A stretch of 64,000 bases of DNA from Liopterus haemorrhoidalis (Eukaryota; Arthropoda; Insecta; Coleoptera; Dytiscidae). The notes beneath the pieces are model-generated. The model saw only the letters and a program-made list of their open reading frames with translations, was not told where the DNA came from and did not search any database. This document shows, in pieces, positions 11,203 to 21,589 of this stretch. A program made the translations under genes and the position numbers. Within the stretch, counting starts at the first letter, position 1, and the number at the start of each line of letters is the position of its first letter. The DNA is taken from contig OZ020616.1 of the NCBI GenBank assembly GCA_963971575.1, positions 26,082,306 through 26,146,305 of the forward strand, read 5' to 3'.

Positions 11203-11534
11203 TATAAGGAACTGTTGCATATTGTTATAAAAAAATAACACACTAATAACTTTTAACACTATTTATTGAAAATATCCTAATTTCGAACAAGCAGTAACCT
11301 GAGCAGTGGGTATCTGAGCACAGAATACCCCAACCAGCTGACCAGCAGCGGCTCATTAATTAGCATGACATAACATATAAGCGGATTACAATTCTCACAA
11401 TTAATAAATGATAAGGAAACAATTATGTCAAATACATTCAAATATAAGAAACTATATGATTTTACAAATGATATGGCTTATTGTTTATGTTATAATATTG
11501 CAATAAATGTTTAATAATTATTTTATTGCTAACA
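11203..11534 (-). repeat. 3' LTR of the gypsy element
   Basis: About 332 bp, matching 16714-17010 from TATAAGGAACTGTT through TTGTTTATGT with few differences. On the element strand it begins TGTTAGCAATAAA and ends CAGTTCCTTATA. The outer limit near 11534 is set by the TGTTAGC start and is less certain, since the partner LTR is truncated before it. Confidence 0.8.
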
Positions 11535-12283
11535 CGGCCAGACTGACAGAAGCTTCGCTCTCGAAGCTTACACCATCGGGAGAAATCAGGATCAGCACTT
11601 CCGGAAAAACAGACGTTTCACCGCATCCTAGCCTGTGTAGGCGCAGATAGCCTCTGATGTCATGCTTCAGAAATCTCGCTCAGGCACCAGTTGGTTACTT
11701 CACTAAAGTAGCCATCATTTCATCTGAAACAGAGAGATCAAACTTTCCACAAGTAACGGAAAGTTATCAAATATTAGACTCGATTTTCTCAAAATTGCTT
11801 TAACCCAATTTCTGAGATTCTAACATAATTTTAAATACACCATCATTACCTTGCAACATTTCTTAGTTTACTTGCCATATTGCACATCCAGTTTCACCTA
11901 ATCTAGTCTGCTATCTCATTCGGAATTTATGGTTGTCAGAGCCTTCTTCATTAGCAGTCATCTATCCATTAGGACCCCAACTTGCTGCTTGACATCATCT
12001 TGATGTAACGTCAGGACTCGGGACATGCTTCCTAGACATTAATTTGTCTTTCAAGGTAATAGTTGAAGTAAGCACATCTGAACGGTAACTTTCGGTTGAA
12101 AGTCGATAGTCTTGTTGGTAATGAAATTGCACCAAACAATTTTTGTAGCTCGCAGTTGAACACGGAACTGTTACTTCCCAACATAATCGGTTGTTACATC
12201 ACCGGAAGCATCTCATAGTCAATATCAAAAATCTCAATATGACTTTAGGGACACACCCTTCTTACCGCCATACATTGGCAACA
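11535..12283 (-). other. 3' non-coding region of the gypsy element
   Basis: No frame. Holds moderately GC-rich text; 12140-12262 is an inverse copy of 9348-9480. No clear polypurine tract is visible next to 11534. Confidence 0.5.
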
Positions 12284-12562
12284 TAGTTTTTGGGACACAC
12301 CCTTGTTCTAGCTCTAGGGACAAACCCTTAACATAGCTTCAGGGACACACCCTTTTTTTAGCTTAAGGGACAAGCCCTTAATATAGCTTCAGGGACACAC
12401 CCTTATTTTAGCTTTAGGGACAAACCCTTAACATAGCTTCAGGGACACACCCTTATTTTAGTTTTAGGGACAAACCCTTAACATAGCTTTAGGGACAAAC
12501 CCTTAACATAGCTTCAGGGACACACCCTTATTTTAGCTTTAGAAACAAACCCTTAACATAGA
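12284..12562 (+). repeat. 25-bp minisatellite
   Basis: About 11 tandem units of 25 bp alternating between two forms, TAGCTTTAGGGACAAACCC and TAGCTTCAGGGACACACCC (first 19 bases of each), so a 50-bp dimer pattern. Lies between the integrase and 3' LTR of the gypsy element. Confidence 0.9.
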
Positions 12563-12831
12563 CATCGGCGTTGAATTACAGAATCAACCACCGGCCAATT
12601 TACAAACATTTATTAATTGATTTTTTTTTTCATATTTTATTAATTAAACAAGAACATTTTGTTCATTCATTTATTTACCAAGTAATATGTTACTTTCACA
12701 TTTAAATAAACCATACAAAACTAATACAACAAAATAATTAACAAAAACATTAATTTCAGAAAACTCTGCAAGTATGTTTCTTCAATGTGCAAATGACCCA
12801 CATTTGCATTCAGGAGTACAGGATTGTCTAC

Positions 12832-13720
12832 TTACTGATCCTCGGTCTCCAAGAAGTCGATCAGTTCTGCGAATTCGCAACTAAGCGACCAGTCGGCAGG
12901 CCAGTGCCTCAGCTGTTCTTTTGCACCCTTGGTCACGACGTTGGTTCCGACCTTCTTCAACTCGTATCGGCCATTCTCCATACATTTAATAATTTCATAT
13001 GGTCCCAGGAACTCATAATCTGTTTTGCTTATATGCATCTTGGAGTCACGATGCATTAGCACAAAGTCTCCAACAGAGAACTTTACATTGTCGCGGCGCT
13101 TGGCATTAGCCAACTCTGTTGTCTGTGAGCGCAACAGTCTTTCTGCTCTCTCCCGATCTGCTCTTTGGTCACGTATCGGAGTCAAATCGGCTGACAAATC
13201 ACGCAAGAGCGCTTGTATTAAGGGGGTTGAATTTTGAATCCCCAAGAGCAACTGCAGGGGTGCTGTCCGAGTTGCTTTCTGAACGGTCGTGTTCAGTACT
13301 AACTGAATTTTCCACAGACCGCTCGACCATTATGACTTTACACGAGTTTCGATTCTTATTAGATTCATGATCGTTCTTATGTAACGCTCTACTTGACCGT
13401 TTCCACGGTGTACGTCAGGAGTAACATAATGATATTTCATTTGCCAAGAATCTAAGAATTTAGGGAATGTGGTATTTTTAAAGTTGGACTCGGCGTCCAT
13501 TACTAGAAGCTTTGATGTACCAAACAGTGAAATCATGAACTGAATGCGATCTCTCGTTTCGGCTGTTGTCACCGATTTCATGAGCAATAGTAATCAATAT
13601 TTTGTGAACGCATCTAGAATAACTAAAATATGTTTGAAACCCTCCGTTGTAACGGGTAAAGGTCCTAAGCAGTCAACATGCAGTGTGTGAAAGGGCACTG
13701 CTGTTTTCGGTATAGGGTGA
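12832..13720 (-). pseudogene. Gypsy integrase, broken
   Basis: On the minus strand FHTLHVDCLGPLPVTTEG (first catalytic Asp, near 13690), then a TGA near 13600, then 13587-13330 with MDAESNFKN (second Asp region) and HRGNGQVERYIRT (third catalytic Glu), then a stop or frameshift, then 13251-12832 with the C-terminal domain (FSVGDFVLMHRDSKM, FLGPYEIIKC). It should join cDNA to host DNA. At least two breaks, so inactive. Confidence 0.88.
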
Positions 13721-13721
13721 A

Positions 13722-15890
13722 TCATACCTTGCAACGGACCTGTCCGTGTCTTTTTACATTACAAACAAAGCAATGTTTTACATAATTTTTAGTGAAGTTC
13801 CTTAATCGCGGAAACCAAAAGTGTTCCACAATAGAGGAATAAGTTTTGTCAGTACCAATGTGACACTGCTCATCATGAAAAATGCGGAGCAGCCCTAAAC
13901 GGCTTTGCCGCGGAACGAACCACTGCAGGTTTATAGTTCCGTCAGGATTTGTCTGTTTATGCATGAGAAGACCATCTTTTTCCGTATACTGATTAGCATC
14001 GAGACGACCCTCTCTAAGTGCTTCTAGCATCCCTTGGACATCTGAGTTCCCTTTTTGTTCGATGTAGAGCCAGTTTTTATGCTCTACTCGACGAACAATA
14101 ATTGGATTCCTACTTAGATAATGGACGTGCGGTAAAGATTCGCCACGACAATACACGATTTTAAAATTAAAGTCCTGTAAATAAACCCACCACCTGGCTA
14201 CACGTGGAAGGATATCTTTCTTACTAGCAGTACTCTTGATTGCATTGCAATCTGTAACGAGAGTAAATGGTATACCTAGCAGATACACTCTAAAATTCTT
14301 CAGTGCTTTTACCACTGCTAAGGTCTCAAGCTCATATGAGTGGTATTTTGCTTCGCAAGGATTTGTTTTGCGACTGTAATATGAGACAACTTTTTGTTCA
14401 TTCCCGTGTTTCTGAAAAAGGACGGCGCCGTAGCCAATGCTACTGGCGTCTGCATGTAATTCCGTAGGAAGTGTCGGATCGTATACGGCTAGCAGAGGAC
14501 GGAAAGTTAAACATTCGATCACATAGTCGTGAGCAATTTTATGTTCATTAGTCCAGACAAACGGTGTATTTTTCTTAGTTAGATTAATTATGCACGCAGT
14601 CTTTTTAGCGAAGTCTGGCACGAATTTACGGAAGAAGCCGGCGAGTCCCATGAATTGTCGAACCCCTTTGACATCTTTGGGCACAGGAGACTCGATAAAG
14701 GCTTGGATCTTATATTTTCCTGGACGAATTCCTTCAGCAGAAATTTCTCGCCCCAAATATTCAACGGAAATTTGAAGAAAATTACATTTGCTAATGTTAA
14801 GCGTAAAACCAGCTGTTTTTAAAGCTTCTAACACTTTATACAAGGACTCTAACCCTTCCTCGGGCGTTTGCGAAGGAATTAAAATATCGTCCATGTAAAT
14901 CACGGCAATATTATCCTTCAAGTGACCCAGGACTTTATTAATGGCATATAGGAACGCGGCTGGACCGTTCGAAAGCCCAAAAGGGACACGGAGCCATTCA
15001 TAGTGACCATCCGGTGTCACAAAAGGCGTTTTCTCGATTGAGTCTTCGTGTACGGGTAACTGGTGGAACCCGGATGCCATATCAAGGGAAGTGAACCAAC
15101 GACCTTTCCCAAGTCGATCCAACTGATCGTCAACTAGTGGTAGAGGGTAACGGTCTTTGATAGTGAACTTATTAAGTTCACGGTAGTCGCAACACATCCG
15201 ATAAAAACCCTCTTTTTTCTTTACTAGTAAAACTGGGCTCGCGAATGGAGGCATACTTTCGCGAATCGTGTTGTTTTTCAAAAGATCGTTTATGATACCG
15301 CGTACAGCTTCTCTCTCGCTTGCTGATAATCGATATGGGGAACGATTTACAATAACGTCCTTTTCCAAGCAGATTTGGAATCTAGTGTTATTAACCTGGC
15401 CTACGCAATTACCAGTTGTAAAGACGTCTTTGAATTCATTCAGTGTTTTTGAAAGGGTAGTACGATTTTCGTCCGGTATCTTAAGATCGTCGACAGTAAT
15501 ACACGACATCTCTGTGATGTTATTAATTTTAGGAATTTCGCACTGTATTACGTTGGATCCATTTATATCGGTCACCGTTATAGTATTTTCATTTTGATAC
15601 AAGTCGCGACCAATAATGTCGTAGTCTAAATACGCTTCGGGTACAACAAAATAAGTTATGCTAACGGTGTGGTTTGTTATAATAGTCTGGGCGCTAAACT
15701 TTTGTGTTACTACTAATGATCCGGGCGTTATGCCTCGAATAGACATTTTACAGGGTACCATTTTACTAGCAAACAAATGCGCATATTTGTCGGATATAAG
15801 GGACACGTCGGCCCCAGTATCGATCAATCCACAAAATTTGTTATTATCAATAATAATTGTGTTTGTGATTTCGGTAGTTTTGAAGAGCAA
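13722..15890 (-). CDS. pol: Gypsy pol: protease, reverse transcriptase, RNase H, zinc-binding start of integrase
   Basis: Open for 722 codons. Protease: CGLIDTGADVSLIS (residues 20-33; catalytic Asp 24). RT: FTSLDMASGFHQ (Asp 270) and IYMDDIL (catalytic Asp pair at 334-335). RNase H: ELHADASSIGYGAVLF, YHSYELETLAVV and LVTDCNAI, giving the D-E-D set. The end (HCFVCNVKRHG) is the HHCC zinc region of integrase. The residues needed for catalysis are all present although gag and integrase are broken, so this is the best-kept part of the element. Polyprotein cleaved by its own protease in the family. Confidence 0.93.
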   Translation of the reverse strand: MLFKTTEITNTIIIDNNKFCGLIDTGADVSLISDKYAHLFASKMVPCKMSIRGITPGSLVVTQKFSAQTIITNHTVSITYFVVPEAYLDYDIIGRDLYQNENTITVTDINGSNVIQCEIPKINNITEMSCITVDDLKIPDENRTTLSKTLNEFKDVFTTGNCVGQVNNTRFQICLEKDVIVNRSPYRLSASEREAVRGIINDLLKNNTIRESMPPFASPVLLVKKKEGFYRMCCDYRELNKFTIKDRYPLPLVDDQLDRLGKGRWFTSLDMASGFHQLPVHEDSIEKTPFVTPDGHYEWLRVPFGLSNGPAAFLYAINKVLGHLKDNIAVIYMDDILIPSQTPEEGLESLYKVLEALKTAGFTLNISKCNFLQISVEYLGREISAEGIRPGKYKIQAFIESPVPKDVKGVRQFMGLAGFFRKFVPDFAKKTACIINLTKKNTPFVWTNEHKIAHDYVIECLTFRPLLAVYDPTLPTELHADASSIGYGAVLFQKHGNEQKVVSYYSRKTNPCEAKYHSYELETLAVVKALKNFRVYLLGIPFTLVTDCNAIKSTASKKDILPRVARWWVYLQDFNFKIVYCRGESLPHVHYLSRNPIIVRRVEHKNWLYIEQKGNSDVQGMLEALREGRLDANQYTEKDGLLMHKQTNPDGTINLQWFVPRQSRLGLLRIFHDEQCHIGTDKTYSSIVEHFWFPRLRNFTKNYVKHCFVCNVKRHGQVRCKV

Positions 15891-15904
15891 ACATTGACAT
15901 TTTT

Positions 15905-16320
15905 GCGTTTAACAATCGCCGCTTTAGTAAAACAGTTATCTACCGAATGACCTTGTTTTGCGCAGAAAGAACATTTACTTGCGCCTGCATCCCACTGACT
16001 ATGAGTACTGGTCGATGGATTTTCTTTCCTTACATCGAAAGGTTTCCTAACATAACTTCGACAATTTTTACTAAGATGCCCTCGCTTGCCTTAGGTAAAA
16101 CATTTTAAACGGTCTGTAATTCGGGTATCGAAGCATCGCTTCTTTTGTGGGGAATAAACGAAATTCCTCTCACCATGTCGCTTCGTGGGTTTCCTAAACG
16201 AGGATGCGCAGCTTAGCAGATCTGCCACAGTTTGACAATCCCGATTAAGGATAGTATTGCGGACGTTTGGTTCCACAATACCGTGAACTATAATTTCAAC
16301 GAGATCCCTCTCGTCATGTT
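15905..16320 (-). pseudogene. gag: Gypsy gag C-terminus with zinc knuckles, truncated
   Basis: Minus strand 16320-16091 reads DLVEIIVHGIVEPNV then SCASSFRKPTKRHGER and stops at CFT-TAA inside the first knuckle. The frame resumes after the stop with GKRGHLSKNC, and a second knuckle CSFCAKQGHSVDNC follows near 15960. The capsid part upstream is missing: 16321-16710 is AT-rich with no frame. Confidence 0.8.
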
Positions 16321-16713
16321 TAACTATTTTAAATTATATTAAAAAATAATAAACAATCAAAATTCCAAAAATGAATGCTTAAAAATTGATAATTTCAAAA
16401 CTATACCAAAAATAATAATTATTATTCAGTATTCAAAATTATTTAATAACTGTTGTTACGCTAATAACGTGATACGATCATTACAACAACTTACATAACA
16501 TCACAATCTAATGTTATTTAATTTAGCATTTAACTTATTTGAATAACACAAAACTATTCTAAATTTTACCCTATGTTTCTAACTTAAAGATAATTTGCCC
16601 TAGTACGGATCGCAAAATATAAATTTTTATTGTTCACTGATTCGGCACCAAAAATTACCACATACCTGATAAACAATACGAGTGTAGAAACATGGATTTC
16701 ATCCCACTTCTGA
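16321..16713. other. 5' internal region of the gypsy element, non-coding
   Basis: AT-rich, no frame longer than noise. The missing capsid part of gag should lie here, so an internal deletion is likely. Confidence 0.5.
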
Positions 16714-17010
16714 TATAAGGAACTGTTAGATATTGTTATAAAAAAATAACACACTAATAACTTTTAACACTATTTATTGAAAATATCCTAATTTCGAACA
16801 AGCAGCCTTGTAACCTGAGCAGTCGGTATCTGAGCACAGAATGCCCCAACCAGCTGACCAGCAGCGGCTCGTTCATTAATTAGCATGACATAACATATAA
16901 GCGGATTACAATTCTCACAATTAATAAATGATACGGAAACAATTATGTCAAATACATTCAAATATAAGAAACCATATGATTTTACAAATGATATGGCTTA
17001 TTGTTTATGT
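16714..17010 (-). repeat. 5' LTR of the gypsy element, truncated
   Basis: Matches 11203-11500. Ends abruptly at 17010 with TTGTTTATGT, where a hAT terminal sequence starts; the remaining 30 or so bases of the LTR (TATAATATTGC...) are absent, so this junction is a breakage, not a simple insertion. Confidence 0.85.
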
Positions 17011-17203
17011 CAGTGGTTCTTAACCTTTTTGTAGTCACGGAGCACTTTTGACCATAAGGTAAATTCGCGGAGCACCAGAATCAAAAAGGCAGAAAAACAA
17101 AAAAATACATCAAAACAAACACATCATTTTTATTGAAAATTAAACATAATTATTACATAACAGGTAAAAATAACATTGAATATACATTATACATAATCAA
17201 TTT

Positions 17204-17254
<51 letters not shown>

Positions 17255-17255
17255 G
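17011..17255 (+). mobile_element. hAT terminal fragment followed by (TA)n
   Basis: CAGTGGTTCTTAACCTTTTT at 17011 is a typical hAT terminal repeat of the Charlie-like type, followed by GGAGCACTTTTGACC and GGAGCACCAG. No partner end is found nearby. A TA microsatellite (about 17212-17250) closes the fragment. Confidence 0.65.
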
Positions 17256-17480
17256 TCAATTTTGACCTAAATTCGAATTTAAGCCAAAATTATTTCGCCG
17301 ATACAGTATACTCCATCTCCTGCGACACATGCAACAAAACATACATAGGTAGAAGTAAACAAAAATTGCAACTACGGATATATCAAATGCAAGCCCAACG
17401 TCACAGCGTAAAGTATTCACACAAATACTTTAGTATGATAACAGAGTAAAACCAGGATTCGAACAGAGGCCATATAGCAT
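17255..17480 (+). pseudogene. Penelope-like element, GIY-YIG endonuclease fragment
   Basis: Plus strand reads YSISCDTCNKTYIGRSKQKL near 17308-17367, the start of the GIY-YIG nuclease that ends Penelope-like proteins (Y.I.C..C...YIG.T...L). A stop comes after about 30 more codons. The matching 3' end, with a hammerhead-like motif, may be at 20800-21130, separated by later insertions. Confidence 0.7.
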
Positions 17481-17519
17481 CTCAAAATTCTCATTCTAAG
17501 GGAGTGTTTCGGGATTAAA

Positions 17520-18154
17520 ACTGTTAACTTAAAAACTTAAAATAAATATCTTTTTAACATATTTTTTTAACTGCACCCCGAAAGGAATAAATTGCTATTT
17601 TTTATTCTATATAACGTCGCTTGGACATAGTCATGAAATTCGGAATGCATATTCTGTCCATGATGTAAGCACCCACAAACAAGATATTTTATGAAATTCG
17701 ACCCCTTAGGGGGTGAAATATAATTTTAAGGATTCCTCAATATATCTTGGAACCAATAAGATATTGACTTAGTTTTTGCTTATAAAGGTTACAAATATTT
17801 ATGAACGAAATTCATAATTTTGCCCTAAACAACCCTTAAATCTACATTCGGTGTCAATTGTAGAACACTTCGCATTTCCTATGTTTATTGAGATAACATT
17901 CCGTTTTGGCATAAAAGTGTATTTTTAAAATCTTTAGAAACTTATTGTGTTAAATAATTTCTTTTTTAAATAATTTCACCCCTAACGGGGCAAAAGGCTT
18001 TTTCACTGATTCCTCAATATCTCTTAGGCCCAATGTGAGATATAGACTTGGTTTTTGCTAATAGAGGTACCCATACACATGTACCATATTGTAATTTTGA
18101 ATTTTACATTAATCACATTAAAATGCTATGGCGGTGAAACTATAAAAGTAAAAT
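17520..18154. other. AT-rich stretch with decayed repeats
   Basis: No frame. Two related passages (ATTTCACCCC/GGGGTGAAAT with ATTCCTCAATAT nearby, about 17700 and 17980) suggest an old internal duplication. Confidence 0.4.
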
Positions 18155-19178
18155 ATATATTAATAAAAAAGGTATTTTATGAATAATAAGACATGATTTT
18201 ATTGATCAACTAATACGTCTCGCACATCATATGATATATTTATACTATTCTATTTACATAAAACAATATTCCTTAGCAACGATATAACACCCCACGATCG
18301 TTAATGGTATCGCGGTACTCAACAAGGTTTCAATTCTCAACTCATTATCTATTATATTTCTCAGTTTATTTTGCCATTCCGATCCTAGTGATCTGTCATT
18401 TGTCTTTTCCAATAAACGTTCAACTCAATTCTCGAAACTCAGATCTTAATTATCAAATATCATAACTCAGATATTAAATCACAAATATCAAAAACAAAAT
18501 CTCATATTTTGATGCCTCAAGTCTTAAAACTCAATTATTAAAATCTCAAATATTAAATCTCAAATCTAAATTTTACTCATTATGGCTAACACGTGCCATA
18601 TGATTTAACCAAAACAATAAAATGCCTCTTACCATTTTAGTCATCATCAATCTAACCAGTTTGTGTTTGTTAATAACAAAGCAACGCTCGTTCATCCTGA
18701 CAATTTTTAGGGATCTTTGTTAAGATTCTGCATTTTTCAAACAAATGTCACATTTCATATTTATTCCAATAAGTGTCATTTCCTTAGAAACCACTTGAAA
18801 TAATTTTTGACAAAATAACTTGAAATTTGTCAAATTATTATCTAGCTCATAATTCATACTACCTTTATATGATTCTCAATCGTCACCTTTAACTGAAAAC
18901 TTTACATTAGCCTTTGCAATATTATACGACAATTTCTTTGCACCAATATAATGGTTGCATTAAAAAAAATATTTTTAATATAACACTTATTTTATATTTC
19001 TTGTGGGTGATAGGCCAATCGCACTTCTGATATTAATAAAAAAGGTATTTTATGAATAATAAGACATGATTTTATTGATCAACTAATACGTCTCGCACAT
19101 CATATGATATATTTTATACTATTCTATTTACATAAAACAATATGCCTTAGCAACGATATAGCACCCCACGATCGTTAA
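18155..19178 (-). mobile_element. TRIM-like LTR element without genes
   Basis: Two direct repeats of about 148 bp, 18155-18302 and 19031-19178, share nearly every base (TATTAATAAAAAAGG ... CCCACGATCGTTAA). They flank 730 bp of non-coding text. On the minus strand the right repeat is followed by TCAGAAGTGCGATTGG, almost the same as the text after the gypsy 5' LTR (TCAGAAGTGGGATG). That places the 5' LTR on the right and gives a primer site. A terminal-repeat retrotransposon in miniature fits best. No clear target-site duplication. Confidence 0.7.
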
Positions 19179-19706
19179 TAAGGATAAATGTTGCATAATT
19201 ATATTTTCGCTAACATATATGTACATACATATTCAATATATATATGCAGGACTTTTAGGGTTTAATATTGCTACAAAAATGTTCCCGAGGATATATATCC
19301 CAGATTTTTTTTTTCATTTTCGACGACAATTATAACATTAAATTTGCTGTTGAACATTTTCGTAGCCCCTAAAACTATACGAATAAAACTTTCTTCGGTG
19401 GCAAGAGCGTTTATTAACGGTAAAAAAGTGTTCTGACCTATATTGGTACGATTTATAGATCAAGAGTAATCACGGAATAATTATAATAAATCTCATAACA
19501 AATAACTGCATAAGGTACAAGATAAAATGCTTCACGTGACCAGCGCCGCCTTGGGCGATGAGTGATTCTCACATAGGCAACTGTTAGTGTCATTTTCCTA
19601 GGTTAGCACAACAGGACACTTATGTATACGTGTTGTTACCAAATTACTGTACTATCAATGTTTACAAAGAAGCCCTTACTTACATTATTTGTGTAAGAAG
19701 CATATA
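19179..19706. other. Non-coding stretch
   Basis: No coding signal. A decayed palindrome (CTTTTAGGG...GCTAC near 19251, GTAGCCCCTAAAA near 19362) may be a small MITE of about 130 bp. Confidence 0.35.
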
Positions 19707-19932
19707 CAGAGCCGTAGCAACGGGTTGGCATCGGGGCATTTGCCAGGGGCGCGAGATTTGACGAGGGGCGCGTGGCCTGATGAGGGGCGCCATTGTGTAT
19801 TTTTTATCACCACTCGAATTTAGAGAGTGTGGATTTTTTTTTTTTTTATTTGCTCATCACTTGGATTTGGGCAGGTAAATTGAATCAATTTACTTTCTTG
19901 GCAAGGGAGCCAAAAACATTGCTACGGCTCTG
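19707..19932. mobile_element. hAT MITE, 226 bp
   Basis: Ends are CAGAGCCGTAGCAACG and its near complement CATTGCTACGGCTCTG. Flanked by AGCATATA (19699-19706) and AGCACATA (19933-19940), an 8-bp duplication with one mismatch, the hAT signature. Confidence 0.85.
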
Positions 19933-19940
19933 AGCACATA

Positions 19941-20445
19941 TTAATACAATAGTAGATTAAAACAAATAAATATATTTGAATCTTCCAAAAACAATTCGCA
20001 CCAAGCCAGTCTTAAACCGATACTGCCATGGGTCCGGCTACGACTACTTTTTCGGTAGCGAAGCAGCGAGTATACTGCTAGTAAAAACATATAAAATGTG
20101 ACTATATCAGAGGATCTGACGGAGATACTGAAATATTGAAATGAGAAATGCGACGCAACAAATTTCAATAATTTTTACTTCAGACAGCGATATAGGAAGG
20201 GAAATGTCGCCATGCTGACGAATGCTGACGAGCAAATAATTGTTTTCACTGTCACAAAACAAAAACAGAGTTATGTCTGGCACAGTGAATAATATAGGCC
20301 GGTAGAGTCAATGCTCTATCTAGGTTTATTACCTAGATATGATTGGAGTCAACACTATAATTCGGATTTAAAAATCGGAAAAATCTCATATTTGATTTTT
20401 AATTATTGACACGGTAACATCGTCTCGTTTAACCTAATTTTTACA
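19941..20445. other. Non-coding stretch
   Basis: No coding signal or recognised family. Confidence 0.4.
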
Positions 20446-20706
20446 TATTTTTATTTTTATTTTTATTTTTATTTTTATTTTTATTTTTATTTTTATTTTT
20501 ATTTTTATTTTTATTTTTATTTTTATTTTTATTTTTATTTTTATTTTTATTTTTATTTTTATTTTTATTTTTATTTTTATTTTTATTTTTATTTTTATTT
20601 TTATTTTTATTTTTATTTTTATTTTTATTTTTATTTTTATTATTATTATTATTTTTATTTTTATTTTTATTTTTATTTTTATTTTTATTTTTATTTTTAT
20701 TTTTAT
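20446..20706. repeat. (ATTTTT)n microsatellite
   Basis: About 43 units of the hexamer ATTTTT with one interruption (TATTATTATT near 20640). It produces a spurious Asn-Lys frame on the minus strand. Confidence 0.97.
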
Positions 20707-20799
20707 TTCTACGTACTTTTTCCATGCGTTTTATAATTTTTAACTTGTAACCTCGTTTTTTACCTAAGATTGGTACATGACCTTCCACATCGTTTGCAC

Positions 20800-21130
20800 A
20801 GTTTATGATAACTGAATATCACAGGTTTGTTTCTGGTTTCTTATTTAATACACACTCGTACTGTTTATATTATATCTGTATATTGTATTTCATTTTATAT
20901 TAATCTTATGTTTATTCTCAATCAATTCATTTCTTGTTTTTTATACTTCCATTACTGGGTTATTCCATAGTGAACATTTATATCTGGCTCTAGTTTAAAT
21001 TCTCATACTAAACTATTATATTATATATGTATTATACCGATCTCTAAAATACCATGTAATTACAGGCTGAGGATGCATTTACTGAAATAAATGCGAAACG
21101 TTCCATGATTTAATTTATTTATTTAGTTCA
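20800..21130 (+). mobile_element. Penelope-like terminal segment
   Basis: Carries a hammerhead-like motif (21063-21106) of the kind found in the terminal repeats of Penelope-like elements. Probably the 3' end of the element whose nuclease fragment is at 17255. No frame. Confidence 0.45.
21063..21106 (+). ncRNA. Hammerhead-ribozyme-like motif
   Basis: CTGAGGA (21067-21073), then a hairpin with stem GCATTT/AAATGC (21075-21080 with 21089-21094), then GAAAC (21095-21099) and GTT. GG/CC next to the core and CATG on both sides further out can form stem I. One extra base (T 21074) sits between the first core box and stem II, so activity is uncertain. Confidence 0.45.
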
Positions 21131-21156
21131 CCCACATGACGATTTAAAAAAAAACA

Positions 21157-21197
<41 letters not shown>

Positions 21198-21211
21198 AAT
21201 TAATACTTGCG
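21131..21211. repeat. (TA)n and AT-rich flank of the provirus LTR
   Basis: TA dinucleotide run at about 21161-21195, then ATAATAAATTAATACTTGCG up to the LTR start. Confidence 0.7.
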
Positions 21212-21424
21212 AGTTGACGAGTAAATTAAAAAACTTTATTTCAATAAGAAGTTTTAATAATGTGAACTACACAGGTTGATCTACAAAACAGAACTCAGCT
21301 CTGTATTAGCAGAGCACTAGTATTTATAAAAAGGGTTTGTTTATAATTAAGAAGATAATGATTAGGCGGCTGAATAAACATAGAATAAGCTATATATTAG
21401 TTGAATTATACGATATACACAACT
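21212..21424 (-). repeat. 3' LTR of the errantivirus-like provirus
   Basis: 213 bp. On the minus strand it begins AGTTGTGTATATCG and ends CTCGTCAACT, so AGTTG/CAACT termini as in gypsy-group errantiviruses. It is preceded on that strand by the purine tract AAAGAAGGGAAG (21425-21436). AATAAA-type signal on the minus strand near 21240. Its 5' partner is not in the window. Confidence 0.8.
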
Positions 21425-21440
21425 CTTCCCTTCTTTAAAA
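21425..21440 (-). other. Polypurine tract of the provirus
   Basis: Reads TTTTAAAGAAGGGAAG on the minus strand, directly before the AGTTG start of the LTR. This is the plus-strand primer of LTR elements. Confidence 0.8.
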
Positions 21441-21589
21441 GATAATTTTATTCTTTCAAAAAGGAATTCTATTCTGAGTTTTCAAATTCTCTAATTCTAA
21501 AGATTCTGTTTTTTCATTTGATATAGAGTCCCTTTTACATTTTATTCTATCTTTATTTCTATAAATTACATATAATCGTACATATATAA

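Larger units (their letters stand above)
11203..17010 (-). mobile_element. Ty3/gypsy LTR retrotransposon, minus strand, truncated gag
   Basis: LTRs at 11203-11534 (3') and 16714-17010 (5', cut short by a hAT fragment) flank pol frames on the minus strand. Order 5' to 3': remnant of gag with zinc knuckles, protease, RT, RNase H, integrase, then a long 3' region with a minisatellite. After the 5' LTR the text reads TCAGAAGTGGGATGAAATCC, the likely primer-binding area. No target-site duplication could be checked because the 5' flank is lost. Confidence 0.88.

Noticed and set aside
20441..20788. 115-residue Asn-Lys frame on the minus strand
   Set aside because: It is the translation of the (ATTTTT)n microsatellite and not a gene.
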